In this document: positions 14,609 to 23,792 of the stretch, in pieces
How positions within the stretch are numbered: position 1 is the first letter of the stretch
Layout: each line of letters begins with the position of its first letter
Program-made: the position numbers and the translations under genes
Source of the DNA: Legionella nagasakiensis
Lineage (GTDB): Bacteria > Pseudomonadota > Gammaproteobacteria > Legionellales > Legionellaceae
Direction of reading: 5' to 3'
NCBI RefSeq assembly: GCF_900639915.1
Contig: NZ_CAAAID010000018.1
Coordinates: forward strand, 1-45,650
DNA: 45,650 bases
The notes under the pieces: model-generated
Told to the model about the DNA's origin: nothing
The model's database searches: none
What the model saw: only the letters and a program-made list of their open reading frames with translations

Positions 14609-17357
14609 GATTTTTGCTTTGTTTTTTATTCTCGAGTTGTTCTGCAAGTAATTCAGCGGCTTTAAGGACATCATGTTGTTTCTCCAGAGTATGGCGCTGT
14701 GCTTTTTCTGATTTTTCAGTCATTAAAAGAGCAAGCAAGTAGCGAGGTGGAATGACACGAAATAATCCTTGATAACGTGAGCCTAATAAAACCGCTTCTG
14801 CATATAAGCCTTTTTGAGAATCAATATCTCTAATTAAGGCTTCTTGTTGTGGAGTTAATGATTTAAAGCGTTTGACATCGCTAATTTCCTTTTCATCAAG
14901 GCCTAATAAAATCCAGGTTTCAATTAGCGATAAAATCTTGGTGGCTTTTTCCGAATTCATATCGGTGACGTTTTGGGTAATAGCAACCAGCCAAAGACCT
15001 AACTTCCTGGCTACTTTGGCAACCAGTAAACACACGGCCACTACCGAAGGAATTTGAAATTGCAAATGAGATTCATCAATAAAAAGAAAGCTTGGTCTGT
15101 TGTCGTTTTGAGTGGCTTCTGCCATAGCCAATATTCTTGGTAATAAAGACACCATCACTAAAGCGAGCTTTCCGGTATCATCTTTAATCGCGGAGATATC
15201 AACATGGAAGATATCAAAATCTCCTAAAGGTTCAGTTGGCACATTAAAAAAGCGTGATTTGGCGCTGTTAATGACATAACTGTTTAATCGGTCGTGCATA
15301 TCCAAAATGCGGTCTTTTTTGCGGGGAACTGTTTCTTTATCCAGTCGCCGTTTAAAGCCACTTACAATATGCTCAGTTAGCATTTGCGGGATATCATGAT
15401 TAAAAGACGTTAAGATGGCATCACTTAAGACTTCGATTAACAGTGTTTCATCGGCCAGAGTAAATTGCTCTTCTTCCAGTGCATTGGCTTCAGTAATCAT
15501 GGTACGCAACGCTAAGGCCAGCTCTGCTAGATACGAGCGAGAGCCATCATTACAGGCCAACTCTTCTGAGCTGGCAGGCTGTTCGAGATTTTCTTTGATT
15601 GTTCTAATTTTTTGCGCAATTAAGATTGCTTGTTCTGCACTCAGATTGTCCGTGATTTCAGGAATGGCTTTATAAGCTTCACAAAATGGATTTAATGGAA
15701 CGGCTTCATCTTTTTTATTACTCAGTAATAACTGCTTGGTTTTTTTGCCGTGTGTTTTGGCATGTAGAAGTATACGATCAAAAGAATTTCCCATTTCAAA
15801 TAGAATGATGCGGGCATTTTTAGTGGCCATCAGCGAATTAATCATCCAGCCTGTAGCCACTGATTTGCCGCCACCGGAATTAGCAAACAAGGCCATGTGG
15901 GAGTTTTGGCTGATAAAATCATGATGCAACACATCGAAGAGTATTGGTTCTCCCAAACGGTTAAAAAAGGTGAAACAGGGAAGGTGTCTTGCCCCTTGAT
16001 TACGTCCATATACAGGCAGTAAAGAGGCTAATTCGGATGCATACATCAATCGGTCAAAGCGCAAGTATTGGCGAGCATATTGTGGATTGAAATTAAAAGG
16101 TAAGGCATTGAGATAACTGTTAATGGGATGAATGTCAAAACCAGAAGAAATCAAAGGCATTTTGGCTTCAATGAATAATTCTTTTAGTTCTTTTTCAATA
16201 AGTACTGCTTGGTCTTTTGTGCTGGCACGATAAAAAATGGATTGATTAACCCAAAACAGACGGTTTCCTATAGACAATTCATCTCGTGCGGTTTTTATGT
16301 CTTCTCTGACTTGTGAAGGTTTAAGGCTTGTCCCTACTACACCCTTTTCAAGACGCATCAAATGCGCGTCTAAGGCTTCATCATTTTCAAAGATAACCTG
16401 AATGGTGTAGGTAGCGCCTTCAGGCAACTTATCTAAAAGTGCATACCGATGTTTGGGATTGGCTTGTGGTTTTTCACGAGATAAAAGACCAATTTCAGGC
16501 GCTTCTTTCAGCCCATCAATATAAAGAATACGATGGACCATCTCATCAAATATAAAACCTTGCTCGTCACTTTGTGGTTCATGAAACAAAACATTCTGGC
16601 TTAGGGTATAACCTGCGGGTTTTTTGTCTTTAGGATAAGGAAAGCGAGCTAATAGATCTTCGGGGTTGGCTGCAAACCAACGCACTAACCACTGATAATA
16701 ATCTTTACCGGTTAGTTGTTTTAGTTGAAGACCAGGTGATAGTAATTTGCTTTCAATTTGAGCCATGACTTCCTGATGCTCGGCAAGTGCCAGCTCTCTG
16801 GTGGTTTGCGTTTTTTGATAGAGGCGATAAAATAAAACCCTGATTCGTCTTCGTCTGCCGCGATAAGGTGCATCGGTTTTGGGATCAACAAACAATCCTT
16901 CGGGTCTTGTCATCTTACAAAACAGATCATCCAACCTTGCCAAATAGTCATGAGTAAAGGCTGTTTCAGCAATGTCTGGTGCAATGCTTTTTTGAATATG
17001 AGTGAGAACAGGTTTCAAAGTGTATTCGTCATTGACATACATTTGCATCACCCAGGGATCTTCTTTGTGCAAAGGGACTACCGTGGCAAAAGTATCTCGA
17101 ATTTTGCTAAACACTGCGTGTAAATGTTCAGTAGAGGCGGCCTCCGCTGGAATGGACGCTAATTCAAAACCTGAACCAATGCTGACTCCATCATTGAGTA
17201 AAAAGAAATTGAGCTCATCATTGAAATCCACCATAGACAATTGATTGGCAAAGGAAGGATTGTGATTCTCAAATCTTTTTTTTATGTTTTGTTGCGTTAA
17301 TGCTGGTTTATTGGGTTGTCCTAACAGCCAGTCACTTATTTGGCTGAATAATTTCAT
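14583..17357 (-). CDS. traC: VirB4/TraC-type T4SS ATPase, PFL_4706 family
   Basis: 924 residues, typical length. Walker A is FANSGGGKSVATG at about residue 489-501 and Walker B is SFLFIDESHLQF at about 757-768; a later arginine-rich segment (KRFKSLTPQQEALIRDID) matches the C-terminal ATPase domain. The first 450 residues form the N-terminal VirB4 domain that contacts the inner-membrane core. The enzyme powers assembly of the secretion channel and pilus. AGAGG precedes the ATG. Position directly after the lipoprotein gene and before the TraU-like gene is the conserved GI-T4SS order. Confidence 0.95.
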   Translation of the reverse strand: MKLFSQISDWLLGQPNKPALTQQNIKKRFENHNPSFANQLSMVDFNDELNFFLLNDGVSIGSGFELASIPAEAASTEHLHAVFSKIRDTFATVVPLHKEDPWVMQMYVNDEYTLKPVLTHIQKSIAPDIAETAFTHDYLARLDDLFCKMTRPEGLFVDPKTDAPYRGRRRRIRVLFYRLYQKTQTTRELALAEHQEVMAQIESKLLSPGLQLKQLTGKDYYQWLVRWFAANPEDLLARFPYPKDKKPAGYTLSQNVLFHEPQSDEQGFIFDEMVHRILYIDGLKEAPEIGLLSREKPQANPKHRYALLDKLPEGATYTIQVIFENDEALDAHLMRLEKGVVGTSLKPSQVREDIKTARDELSIGNRLFWVNQSIFYRASTKDQAVLIEKELKELFIEAKMPLISSGFDIHPINSYLNALPFNFNPQYARQYLRFDRLMYASELASLLPVYGRNQGARHLPCFTFFNRLGEPILFDVLHHDFISQNSHMALFANSGGGKSVATGWMINSLMATKNARIILFEMGNSFDRILLHAKTHGKKTKQLLLSNKKDEAVPLNPFCEAYKAIPEITDNLSAEQAILIAQKIRTIKENLEQPASSEELACNDGSRSYLAELALALRTMITEANALEEEQFTLADETLLIEVLSDAILTSFNHDIPQMLTEHIVSGFKRRLDKETVPRKKDRILDMHDRLNSYVINSAKSRFFNVPTEPLGDFDIFHVDISAIKDDTGKLALVMVSLLPRILAMAEATQNDNRPSFLFIDESHLQFQIPSVVAVCLLVAKVARKLGLWLVAITQNVTDMNSEKATKILSLIETWILLGLDEKEISDVKRFKSLTPQQEALIRDIDSQKGLYAEAVLLGSRYQGLFRVIPPRYLLALLMTEKSEKAQRHTLEKQHDVLKAAELLAEQLENKKQSKNHDAYFYDD

Positions 17358-17367
17358 TATTTACCTC

Positions 17368-17757
17368 TTAATAGTGTTCGGAAGCTAGTGCAAATTGATT
17401 TTGTTTGTAGAGAAAAAAGGCTGTGGTATAGCCTGGTTTTAACAATTGCTCATCACCAATGACAGCAACATGAGGAAACACATAAATCGGAACTTGTGGG
17501 TTATCCAAAGGCTTGAACAAATGTTGGATCTCGTTGGAAGCATCTCGTGTATACCCTGAATAATTGACGATCTTCGCCTGTCTTTTAGGTACAGACCAGC
17601 CAGGCATGGCATCACCTAAGCTTTGCTGATAAAGTTGGCTAACAGTCAATCCTCCTTCGGGAATAGCCGTGGAGCCAACTGTCTTTGAGGCGCAAGCACT
17701 AAGCACCAAGATGCTACCTAAGGCTAAAATCGTGTGTAGTTTGTTGTAAATGACCAT
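17368..17757 (-). CDS. Conjugative transfer lipoprotein (TIGR03751-like)
   Basis: 129 residues from the ATG at 17757, with GGAGGG nine bases upstream; longer in-frame starts lie well inside the TraB-like gene. The signal peptide ends in the lipobox LSAC (Cys about residue 21), so it is an outer-membrane lipoprotein, probably the VirB7-like component. The mature part contains GGLTVSQLYQQSLGD and IYVFPHVAVIGDEQLLKPGY, which match the GI-T4SS lipoprotein. It overlaps the TraB-like gene by 44 bases and precedes the VirB4 gene by 10. Confidence 0.85.
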   Translation of the reverse strand: MVIYNKLHTILALGSILVLSACASKTVGSTAIPEGGLTVSQLYQQSLGDAMPGWSVPKRQAKIVNYSGYTRDASNEIQHLFKPLDNPQVPIYVFPHVAVIGDEQLLKPGYTTAFFLYKQNQFALASEHY

Positions 17758-19027
17758 AATCCAATACCCTCCCATTGGTTTCTTTATCAAGGTTGATGGT
17801 TTGTGTGACGTGAAATGAAAGCTGTGTCGGTCTGTATCCCAGAGATGCCGGAACAAAAACCATGTCGAAACTGCCTTGAATGCGTTTTTCGAGCCAGTCA
17901 GCGGCTTTGACTGTTCCTTGGGAAAGCGCGCCACCCAAGGCATAATTGCCCATAGAGCCGGTAGGTATACCTGTCGCGCCATTGGTATTGGCTGTATAGG
18001 TCATTTGCCATTGGGAAAGTGCATTACCAAACCCTTTGATTCCATCTGTGGCCACAAGTGCCGTAAGTACTCTGGGAGCATTGGTGAAATACTGACCTTT
18101 AATACAAGGATTACCAAAAGCGGTGGTGAGATAACCTAAACTTTCATTATTGACCATTTCAGCCGTTCCGGTTATTTGCTCTTTACCCACAGTCACAAAA
18201 TGGCCGTCATCAAAAACAAACAAAGCAGAAGTAACATAGGCTCTAACACAGCTGATGTTATCCAAAAAAGAACCAACACCGATTGCATAACCATTAACTT
18301 TCATACCTGAAATATTGGGAGGCAAAGGGATACCATTAGCAGCCATTAAATCACCACGATTAATAATGGCTGAGAAGGGAAATAAAGGCTGCATGAGTTT
18401 GCCTTCAACTGGCACCTCACCAATCAGTGCCGATAACAAGGTAGTTCTGCCTAAATCAGAGCCAGCTGGAATGGTGTAATAGGGAATACTTTTTTTATCT
18501 TTACTGTTTAAAGCCGCTGTTTTAACTTTTGGGGTTAATGCTTGCTTTGTTTTCTTTAATCCCTCCCAATAGGCTTGTTCATTAGGATTACTTTCACGAT
18601 TCATTAATAAAGCATCGATGTCCTTAACACTTTGTTCTTTAGCAAGAGTCGATTCTCCATTGACGGTGTAGGGTTGAGAGTTTTGTTGGGATTCCTGACT
18701 GGTTTTGACATTGGCCAATTCGGATTTTAGTTGTTCTATTTCTTTAATCACCTCAGGATTATAAGAAGCCTGCACATTTTCTTTTTTGCTTCTGAGTTGC
18801 TTGTTTTCCGACTCAAGATTGGCAAGTTTCTTTTCGGTTTCCTGTAGTCTTGCAGCAACATCACGGATGTTGTCATTAAACTGGCTGGCAATGGCTTCAT
18901 TCAGATTATTGGGATCGGGGCGAGTGACTTCGGGTTCACGGTCATGATGTTTGCTGTTCATCATAATGAGTGCAACAACAGCGATCACTGTTACGGTTAA
19001 TATTTTGAGTCCAGCATTTTTTTTCAT
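17714..19027 (-). CDS. traB: TraB/VirB10-like ICE core protein, PFL_4705 family
   Basis: 437 residues. One N-terminal membrane segment (LKILTVTVIAVVALIMM) is followed by a coiled coil (about residues 45-110, EKKLANLESENKQLRSKKE) and a C-terminal beta-rich domain with LIGEVPVEGKL, FPFSAIINRGDLMAANG and VKAADWLEKRIQ, typical of VirB10-like TrbI/TraB proteins. It spans the periplasm and couples inner-membrane ATPases to the outer-membrane channel. The C-terminus ends on a stretch overlapping the lipoprotein gene start. An ATGA overlap joins it to the preceding gene. Confidence 0.92.
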   Translation of the reverse strand: MKKNAGLKILTVTVIAVVALIMMNSKHHDREPEVTRPDPNNLNEAIASQFNDNIRDVAARLQETEKKLANLESENKQLRSKKENVQASYNPEVIKEIEQLKSELANVKTSQESQQNSQPYTVNGESTLAKEQSVKDIDALLMNRESNPNEQAYWEGLKKTKQALTPKVKTAALNSKDKKSIPYYTIPAGSDLGRTTLLSALIGEVPVEGKLMQPLFPFSAIINRGDLMAANGIPLPPNISGMKVNGYAIGVGSFLDNISCVRAYVTSALFVFDDGHFVTVGKEQITGTAEMVNNESLGYLTTAFGNPCIKGQYFTNAPRVLTALVATDGIKGFGNALSQWQMTYTANTNGATGIPTGSMGNYALGGALSQGTVKAADWLEKRIQGSFDMVFVPASLGYRPTQLSFHVTQTINLDKETNGRVLDYGHLQQTTHDFSLR

Positions 19028-19806
19028 CGTACGTACTCCCGACTTGCGGAAAGCGCTGTACCAAAGGGCCTGTCTGATACCAGAAATACCGTAGTGGACT
19101 CTTTATTACTACGAGGTGATAAAGTGTTGGTGGGGTAAAAGGTAGCGGTTTGCCAGTTACCCATCATTTGGCGAGGATCAACAATTACTTCCTTGTTCAG
19201 CAGGTTTTTCAATTCCACCGCAGTTACATAAAATGCACCACCATGCCATGAAATCAATGGTCTTGCTTCGATGCTGGCACCATAAAAAAGGCTTACTTGT
19301 TTTCGGGTTTGCATAGGAACACGCCCCACAGCATCAGGAATAACCAACAGTCTTTGTGGGGCATACAAAGATTGGATGGCAAAGCGCGTCAGTGTTACTG
19401 CATTTAAATCCAGCGGGTTAACCACTTCTTGAGGGGAGTTGGTATTTTCTTTGGATTCCAAAAGTACTTCTATTGGTTTTACATCATGAGTTTTATCATT
19501 AACGCTTAAGTTTAAGATAATGACCTCACCTTGAGGCATGAGCTGCACCAAGAGCCTTTTGTTTTTAAAAACGTCCTTGCCTTTCAGATACAAAGCATCC
19601 TGAATTTTCAAAAGCGCGGTTTGAGAGGCTGCTTCATTATCTACAATACTAATGGCTTGAGGAAAATGGATGAGCCTTTCCTCATTCAAGGATAGTTCGA
19701 CAGGGATGGGTGTTTTATCCCACAAGACATGTTCTGCATCCAGAGCTAGCGCGTATTGGCTGCTAATTAAGGCAATTATGGTGAGTAACCATTTAGTTGT
19801 TGTCAT
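19024..19806 (-). CDS. TraK/VirB9-like ICE protein, PFL_4704 family
   Basis: 260 residues with a signal peptide (WLLTIIALISSQYALA). The mature N-terminus EHVLWDKTPIPVELSLNEER matches the PFL_4704 family, which fills the TraK/VirB9 place in the outer-membrane core complex. Beta-rich sequence continues to the C-terminus, ending TALSASREYVR. It overlaps its neighbours at both ends (14 bases with the VirB8-like gene, 4 bases with the TraB-like gene), consistent with translational coupling of core-complex subunits. Confidence 0.88.
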   Translation of the reverse strand: MTTTKWLLTIIALISSQYALALDAEHVLWDKTPIPVELSLNEERLIHFPQAISIVDNEAASQTALLKIQDALYLKGKDVFKNKRLLVQLMPQGEVIILNLSVNDKTHDVKPIEVLLESKENTNSPQEVVNPLDLNAVTLTRFAIQSLYAPQRLLVIPDAVGRVPMQTRKQVSLFYGASIEARPLISWHGGAFYVTAVELKNLLNKEVIVDPRQMMGNWQTATFYPTNTLSPRSNKESTTVFLVSDRPFGTALSASREYVR

Positions 19807-20455
19807 GTTGTGTACCTCTTGTATTGGTTGCCAATAAATCGGTGATTAGTGTTTCTGGTTGGGTATAACCATCCAATGCCAGTTGAAAAGGATTTTGTAA
19901 GCGAGAGAGATTGACCTTGACCACACGCACATGGTAGTCCACAATCTTGTCTGCAATGACCATGGGGCTATCGTCTTTTAAGCGTTGGGTAATGCGTAAA
20001 ACCAGATGAACTTCCCATGTGTTATGAGCGATTACTTTGACATCTTCGTTTTCCATAAACCGATAAAGACTTGCTACTTGTATGCGATTAAAAAGTTGAG
20101 CATCTTTATAAGCTATCAAGGTTTTATCCATTAATGCCTGATGTCGTGGAGTGAAGTAGTAATGAAAGCCTGAAAGATTAGTAGCAAATTCTTTTTTACC
20201 ACCTTGTGACCAGGTGTTTAAGGTGGGTAGCAGTGTGGCAACAAAACCCTGAACGTACTCTTTGGGTATGGCGTTTTCCTTGACTAATCCACCATTACTA
20301 CTCATAGAAGGTGTTAGCCAAAATTCAAAACGATTGGGTATTTTAGCCAGCGTAATGATCAGGCCAAATACAATCAAAATGAGTACGGATACAAAGGCTA
20401 ATAACAACCGATTGATATGATTTAAACTGTCCACTTTTTTCCAGTAATGAAACAT
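19793..20455 (-). CDS. TraE/VirB8-like ICE protein, PFL_4703 family
   Basis: 220 residues. One N-terminal membrane helix (LLLAFVSVLILIVFGLIITLA, about 17-37) is followed by a periplasmic domain with FWLTPSMSSNGG and YVQGFVATLLPTLNTW, matching PFL_4703, the VirB8/TraE counterpart. VirB8-like proteins nucleate the inner-membrane complex of the T4SS. The gene follows the 116-residue membrane-protein gene by five bases and overlaps the next one. Confidence 0.88.
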   Translation of the reverse strand: MFHYWKKVDSLNHINRLLLAFVSVLILIVFGLIITLAKIPNRFEFWLTPSMSSNGGLVKENAIPKEYVQGFVATLLPTLNTWSQGGKKEFATNLSGFHYYFTPRHQALMDKTLIAYKDAQLFNRIQVASLYRFMENEDVKVIAHNTWEVHLVLRITQRLKDDSPMVIADKIVDYHVRVVKVNLSRLQNPFQLALDGYTQPETLITDLLATNTRGTQHDNN

Positions 20456-20459
20456 AGAA

Positions 20460-20810
20460 CTACCTCACGAGTCTTGATTTTTGCCAGACACCTTGATGGT
20501 GAATGTAGGGCGAGTGTCTTAACCCCCACTTTGCCATCAACAACACGGTTTTTTTCATTAAATAGCCATGCGGTTTACCAGCCTTAATGGCAGCTGCCCG
20601 TTTAGGGCAAAAAGTAATGGACACAATAAAACCAACAATGAAACCAATACATCCGAAGGCCAACGGATAGCCAATAAAAAGTCCTGCCAAAGTACATCCC
20701 ATGCTAATTAGTGGTGTTGTTACCACCACTATCCAGAAAAGCTCTCTTAGGCTTAACCCTTTATAGGCTTCATAATCAAACGACAGATGACGTGAGGATG
20801 GTTGATTCAT
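20460..20810 (-). CDS. Conjugal transfer membrane protein (TIGR03750-like)
   Basis: 116 residues with two adjacent membrane helices (ELFWIVVVTTPLISMGCTLA and YPLAFGCIGFIVGFIVSITF) and basic termini. This is the small inner-membrane protein (TIGR03750 group, TraL/VirB3-like place) found before the VirB8-like gene in GI-T4SS operons. The sequence near the C-terminus (KRAAAIKAGKPHGYLMKKT) is a typical cytoplasmic segment of the group. Spacing to neighbours is 4-8 bases. Confidence 0.85.
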   Translation of the reverse strand: MNQPSSRHLSFDYEAYKGLSLRELFWIVVVTTPLISMGCTLAGLFIGYPLAFGCIGFIVGFIVSITFCPKRAAAIKAGKPHGYLMKKTVLLMAKWGLRHSPYIHHQGVWQKSRLVR

Positions 20811-20818
20811 GAGTTCCC

Positions 20819-21205
20819 CTAAATCTTGAATTTGGTAATCATGCTGTAGCCGACATAACCTGCTACAATACTGATGGCAAGATAAGTAATCCCCATCACC
20901 GCAAACGTACCAAAGGCCACCATAGAACCGTCATTTTTCTTGGATTCTTCAATGCCGTGCTGAATGGTGGTGATGAATTTAATAAAACTCATGACCGCAG
21001 CAATAAAAAGCAATAATCCCAGGCCTTGACGAACATAGTTACCTGTAACTGTCATCATGCTTTTATTACCATCACTGATGTCATCGGCATTAGAGATTTT
21101 TGGAAACCAGTTGTCGGCAAACAATGCAGGCGCATAATTTAAAGTAATGAGTCCTGCACCCATTCGTTGCCCCCATTGTTTGACACCTGCAATTGACTTT
21201 TTCAT
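20819..21205 (-). CDS. ICE membrane protein, TIGR03745 (DUF2976) family, pilin-like position
   Basis: 128 residues, with a signal-like N-terminus and two membrane helices in the C-terminal half (GLLLFIAAVMSFIKFI and FGTFAVMGITYLAISIVAGYV). The segment WFPKISNADDISDGN after the signal region is typical of this family. By position it replaces the VirB2/TraA pilin, and some regard the family as the conjugative pilin; that role is inferred. Two bases separate it from the upstream gene and eight from the downstream. Confidence 0.85.
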   Translation of the reverse strand: MKKSIAGVKQWGQRMGAGLITLNYAPALFADNWFPKISNADDISDGNKSMMTVTGNYVRQGLGLLLFIAAVMSFIKFITTIQHGIEESKKNDGSMVAFGTFAVMGITYLAISIVAGYVGYSMITKFKI

Positions 21206-21207
21206 GA

Positions 21208-21477
21208 TTAATTCCCCTTAACGATTAAAATTAGAATGAATAAACAAAACCCAAGAACAATGCGGATTAAGCGGGAACCTAGAAGGATAAGAAATCCTTC
21301 TTGTTCTTTTTCTGTATTGCCCATGAATTGATTAATGCACCAAATAAGGCCAATAATGACTAGCATGATGGCGACAAATCGGATGCTGCCGGAAAAGGCA
21401 CTTGCAGTTGTATCGCCCGCAGCTTGTTTAAAACTGGAAGCAAAAGTTTTGGCAATATCTACTTTGCTCATAGTCAC
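21208..21477 (-). CDS. ICE membrane protein, TIGR03758 (DUF3262) family
   Basis: 89 residues with two membrane helices (FVAIMLVIIGLIWCINQFMG and LIRIVLGFCLFILILIVKG). FKQAAGDTTASAFSGSIRF before the first helix is characteristic of the family, which always sits between RAQPRD and TIGR03745 genes. Its small size and position suggest a pilin-like or channel component. The start overlaps the RAQPRD stop by four bases. Confidence 0.85.
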   Translation of the reverse strand: MTMSKVDIAKTFASSFKQAAGDTTASAFSGSIRFVAIMLVIIGLIWCINQFMGNTEKEQEGFLILLGSRLIRIVLGFCLFILILIVKGN

Positions 21478-21797
21478 TTTCCTATAAAATCCAACGCTAA
21501 CGGCTTGATGGTTTTAGGTTCAATGACTGGTTTATTGATGTAATCAATCAGCGCATTACGAATGGACAGTAAATCGGTACGAAGGCCTGCGTGTATCTTT
21601 CCATCAGAGCCTTCAAAATGATCTATATGCAATTGGATGCGGGTATTGGGTTCAATTTCCGTTTTCGCTTCATCAAGCAAAGGCATGATGGCATTAATCT
21701 GATTAATTATTCTGACTAGCGTTTGGTTGAGTGCATCGTCACTCGCATGAGAGGCCATTGGCAGACTTAATATGAGTAATAACAATAATCGTTTCAT
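21474..21797 (-). CDS. RAQPRD-family ICE periplasmic protein
   Basis: 107 residues with a signal peptide (LLLLLILSLPMASHA). The mature protein is helical and has the family pattern: IINQINAIMPLLDEAKTEIE, then an Asn-Thr-Arg (PNTRIQLHIDHFEGSD) and a closing LRTDLLSIRNALIDYIN. The family's name motif is itself replaced, as in many members. RAQPRD proteins are found only in integrative elements of this T4SS class, where their role in transfer is unknown. Gene order is the conserved one. Confidence 0.85.
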   Translation of the reverse strand: MKRLLLLLILSLPMASHASDDALNQTLVRIINQINAIMPLLDEAKTEIEPNTRIQLHIDHFEGSDGKIHAGLRTDLLSIRNALIDYINKPVIEPKTIKPLALDFIGK

Positions 21798-21806
21798 GTT
21801 TTTCTC

Positions 21807-22505
21807 CTACAAATATTTTTTAAATCGACTGGCGGTGATTGAAACCATGATGCCTAGCAATAGGCTTGCAGGTACAAAAACAAAGGCAGGCGTGATGCTT
21901 ATGGGCAGCGCAAGCCATAAGCTTAATAACAATAAAAGGCCTCGCTTGGCGTGGCGATTGAGTTGGTGAAAGACATAGGATGATTCACGGCCTAATGATG
22001 CGGTGCGGATAGCGCGTTGATTTAACCCATCAACCAGTCCAACCACGACCATTAATAAAAACAGAGGGATAGCCGAAATCAGAATAACCAGTTTGATGAA
22101 CATTACTTGAGTAGTTAATCCCATCAGTAACCAAACTTGATTGGCAATTAGGATAAAATCTTGTCCTATTTCATTTAAATCGTTGGTTTCATCAGGCATC
22201 ACCTCATCCAGCCCTTTTTTAATCAGGGAGCCTGTTTGCGCCGCTTTGTTGGCAACACCTTGAGTAGGAATGGTTTTTAACCAGGATTTAATAGTGTTAG
22301 CAACTATCACTCCGTTAAATGCGGTAATTGCTTGCGTTTGTTTTTGGGAAAGTGTGGTGACTGAACTAAACGCTTTTTCAAATCCTAAACAGCACCAAAG
22401 ACTGGATACCCAACCCATAAGGATTAACCAGCCCAATAAAACAAGCAGCATAAAACTCATGACCGTTTTTTTGGAGGGTTTGGGCGTTGCAGTCCTTATT
22501 GCCAT
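21807..22505 (-). CDS. ICE membrane protein, PFL_4697 (DUF4400) family
   Basis: 232 residues with four hydrophobic segments: about 17-37, 120-150 (two close helices ending LFLLMVVVGLVDG) and 185-215. The segment VDGLNQRAIRTASLGRESSYVFHQLNRHAK is the characteristic cytoplasmic loop of this family. It is an inner-membrane protein required for GI-T4SS function in related elements, with no assigned activity. It overlaps the PFL_4695-like gene by 10 bases. Confidence 0.88.
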   Translation of the reverse strand: MAIRTATPKPSKKTVMSFMLLVLLGWLILMGWVSSLWCCLGFEKAFSSVTTLSQKQTQAITAFNGVIVANTIKSWLKTIPTQGVANKAAQTGSLIKKGLDEVMPDETNDLNEIGQDFILIANQVWLLMGLTTQVMFIKLVILISAIPLFLLMVVVGLVDGLNQRAIRTASLGRESSYVFHQLNRHAKRGLLLLLSLWLALPISITPAFVFVPASLLLGIMVSITASRFKKYL

Positions 22506-22954
22506 AATTCTTCCCCAAAGAAAGCGAGCGGGTAATGGGTTTCTTGAAAGAGTTCCATTAAGTCATCAACGTTAGCTGGTAATAAAGGCGCTTTGGTGAG
22601 GTGTTGTAATGCTTGAAGTTGTTCACTGGTATTAATGTTGGCGACAAAGCCCAAGGCTTGTGCTTCTTCCAGCTTTTTCGCGTTTTTTTGCAACCATTGG
22701 TAAGAGTCCGTATCATCCCCAATGATGAACACAGGGTTTGAGAAATTAACGAGTGTGAGTGTTCGCTTTTCTACTTTGCCAGTAGTGGCTTTACTTGATA
22801 CGGGCAGTCTTGCATCCAACTTTTCTTGTAGTTTTAAAGATTCTTCGGTGATCTGAGCTTGGCTTTCTTTAATGAATTGCTCCATGTTAATGGCTTGCCA
22901 GGCATAGCAGGAGGTAATCATCAACAATCCAAAGAGTATGGCTGACTTTTTCAT
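22496..22954 (-). CDS. ICE protein, PFL_4695 family (TIGR03765)
   Basis: 152 residues from the ATG at 22954, which GGGAGG precedes; an upstream in-frame codon overlaps the neighbour. It has a signal peptide with a Cys at the cleavage region (LLMITSCYAW), so possible lipoprotein, then a helical stretch and a thioredoxin-like C-terminus: NPVFIIGDDTDSYQWLQKNAKKL, GFVANINTSEQL and HYPLAFFGEELWQ. This matches the PFL_4695 family. No CxxC is present, so redox activity is unlikely. Confidence 0.85.
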   Translation of the reverse strand: MKKSAILFGLLMITSCYAWQAINMEQFIKESQAQITEESLKLQEKLDARLPVSSKATTGKVEKRTLTLVNFSNPVFIIGDDTDSYQWLQKNAKKLEEAQALGFVANINTSEQLQALQHLTKAPLLPANVDDLMELFQETHYPLAFFGEELWQ

Positions 22955-22955
22955 A

Positions 22956-23792
22956 TTAAAACCTCCCCAAATCCACAATGCTGGAATGACCGTTTTGGGA
23001 GAGTAGCAACATCGGTAGTGACTTTTTGATCTTGAGAGATTGGTAGCTTAGTTCGCCGTGGTTAAGGGTAATACGGCCACCATTTACAAGATGTTGTGGT
23101 ATTTGATGTTGATTTGCCCAGATTTGGATGGTCGTATCATTCATGTCCAGTAACATCAGATGCAACCGTGCATTTGGTGTTTGCTCTATGGCATCAAAGA
23201 GCATCAGCAAAATGGTTTTTACAGCATCTTGTTCTTTGATAAAGAAATACAGCGTATCGCCCTGGCTTAATTGCACTGGTTTGTGGGCATAGGGTGAATA
23301 AGGAGTTGGGTCAAAATCACCAACCACAGGGACATTAACAAACAACTCGTTATAGGCCTTGTAAAAAGCATTGTTCCAGGCAATATTTTTAGCTACTTTC
23401 TGGGCTTCCTGTCTTGCTGCTAATTCTGCAAAATGGTTGCGTTCGGTTTCATTTCTGGCATTAATACCCAGAATATCAATAGGTGTTTGTCTTAAGCCTT
23501 TGTAGTAGAATTTACTTTTATTTTGCATGAGTAGGACATAACGTTTCTCTTCGTCAGGCGTTAATCCCCACACTTTAGCTTCATGCAGTTGGGTATCGGT
23601 CAGTGTAATTTTATTGATGTCTTGCTCTGAGGTCAGCTCGTCTTCATTAACCGTTAACCCTGTTTTTGCCAATGTTTTATCTTCAATGGCAAAGTGATTT
23701 AAGGGCTGTTGATTTAATCCTGGAATAGTCAGTTCAGCATGTACTGCATGACAGGCTAATATTGGAATCAGGAAAGCAGAATACTTAAGCAT
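22956..23792 (-). CDS. ICE protein, PFL_4693 family (TIGR03759)
   Basis: 278 residues from the ATG at 23792 with GGGGGA upstream. A signal peptide (SAFLIPILACHAVHA) leads into a mature protein with WGLTPDEEKRYVLLMQNKSKFYY... and DILGINARNETERNHFAELAARQE, typical of the PFL_4693 family. The C-terminal half (LYFFIKEQDAVK ... IWANQHQIPQHLV) may have a thioredoxin-like fold. Periplasmic accessory factor of the GI-T4SS; activity unknown. It overlaps the upstream coiled-coil gene by eight bases. Confidence 0.85.
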   Translation of the reverse strand: MLKYSAFLIPILACHAVHAELTIPGLNQQPLNHFAIEDKTLAKTGLTVNEDELTSEQDINKITLTDTQLHEAKVWGLTPDEEKRYVLLMQNKSKFYYKGLRQTPIDILGINARNETERNHFAELAARQEAQKVAKNIAWNNAFYKAYNELFVNVPVVGDFDPTPYSPYAHKPVQLSQGDTLYFFIKEQDAVKTILLMLFDAIEQTPNARLHLMLLDMNDTTIQIWANQHQIPQHLVNGGRITLNHGELSYQSLKIKKSLPMLLLSQNGHSSIVDLGRF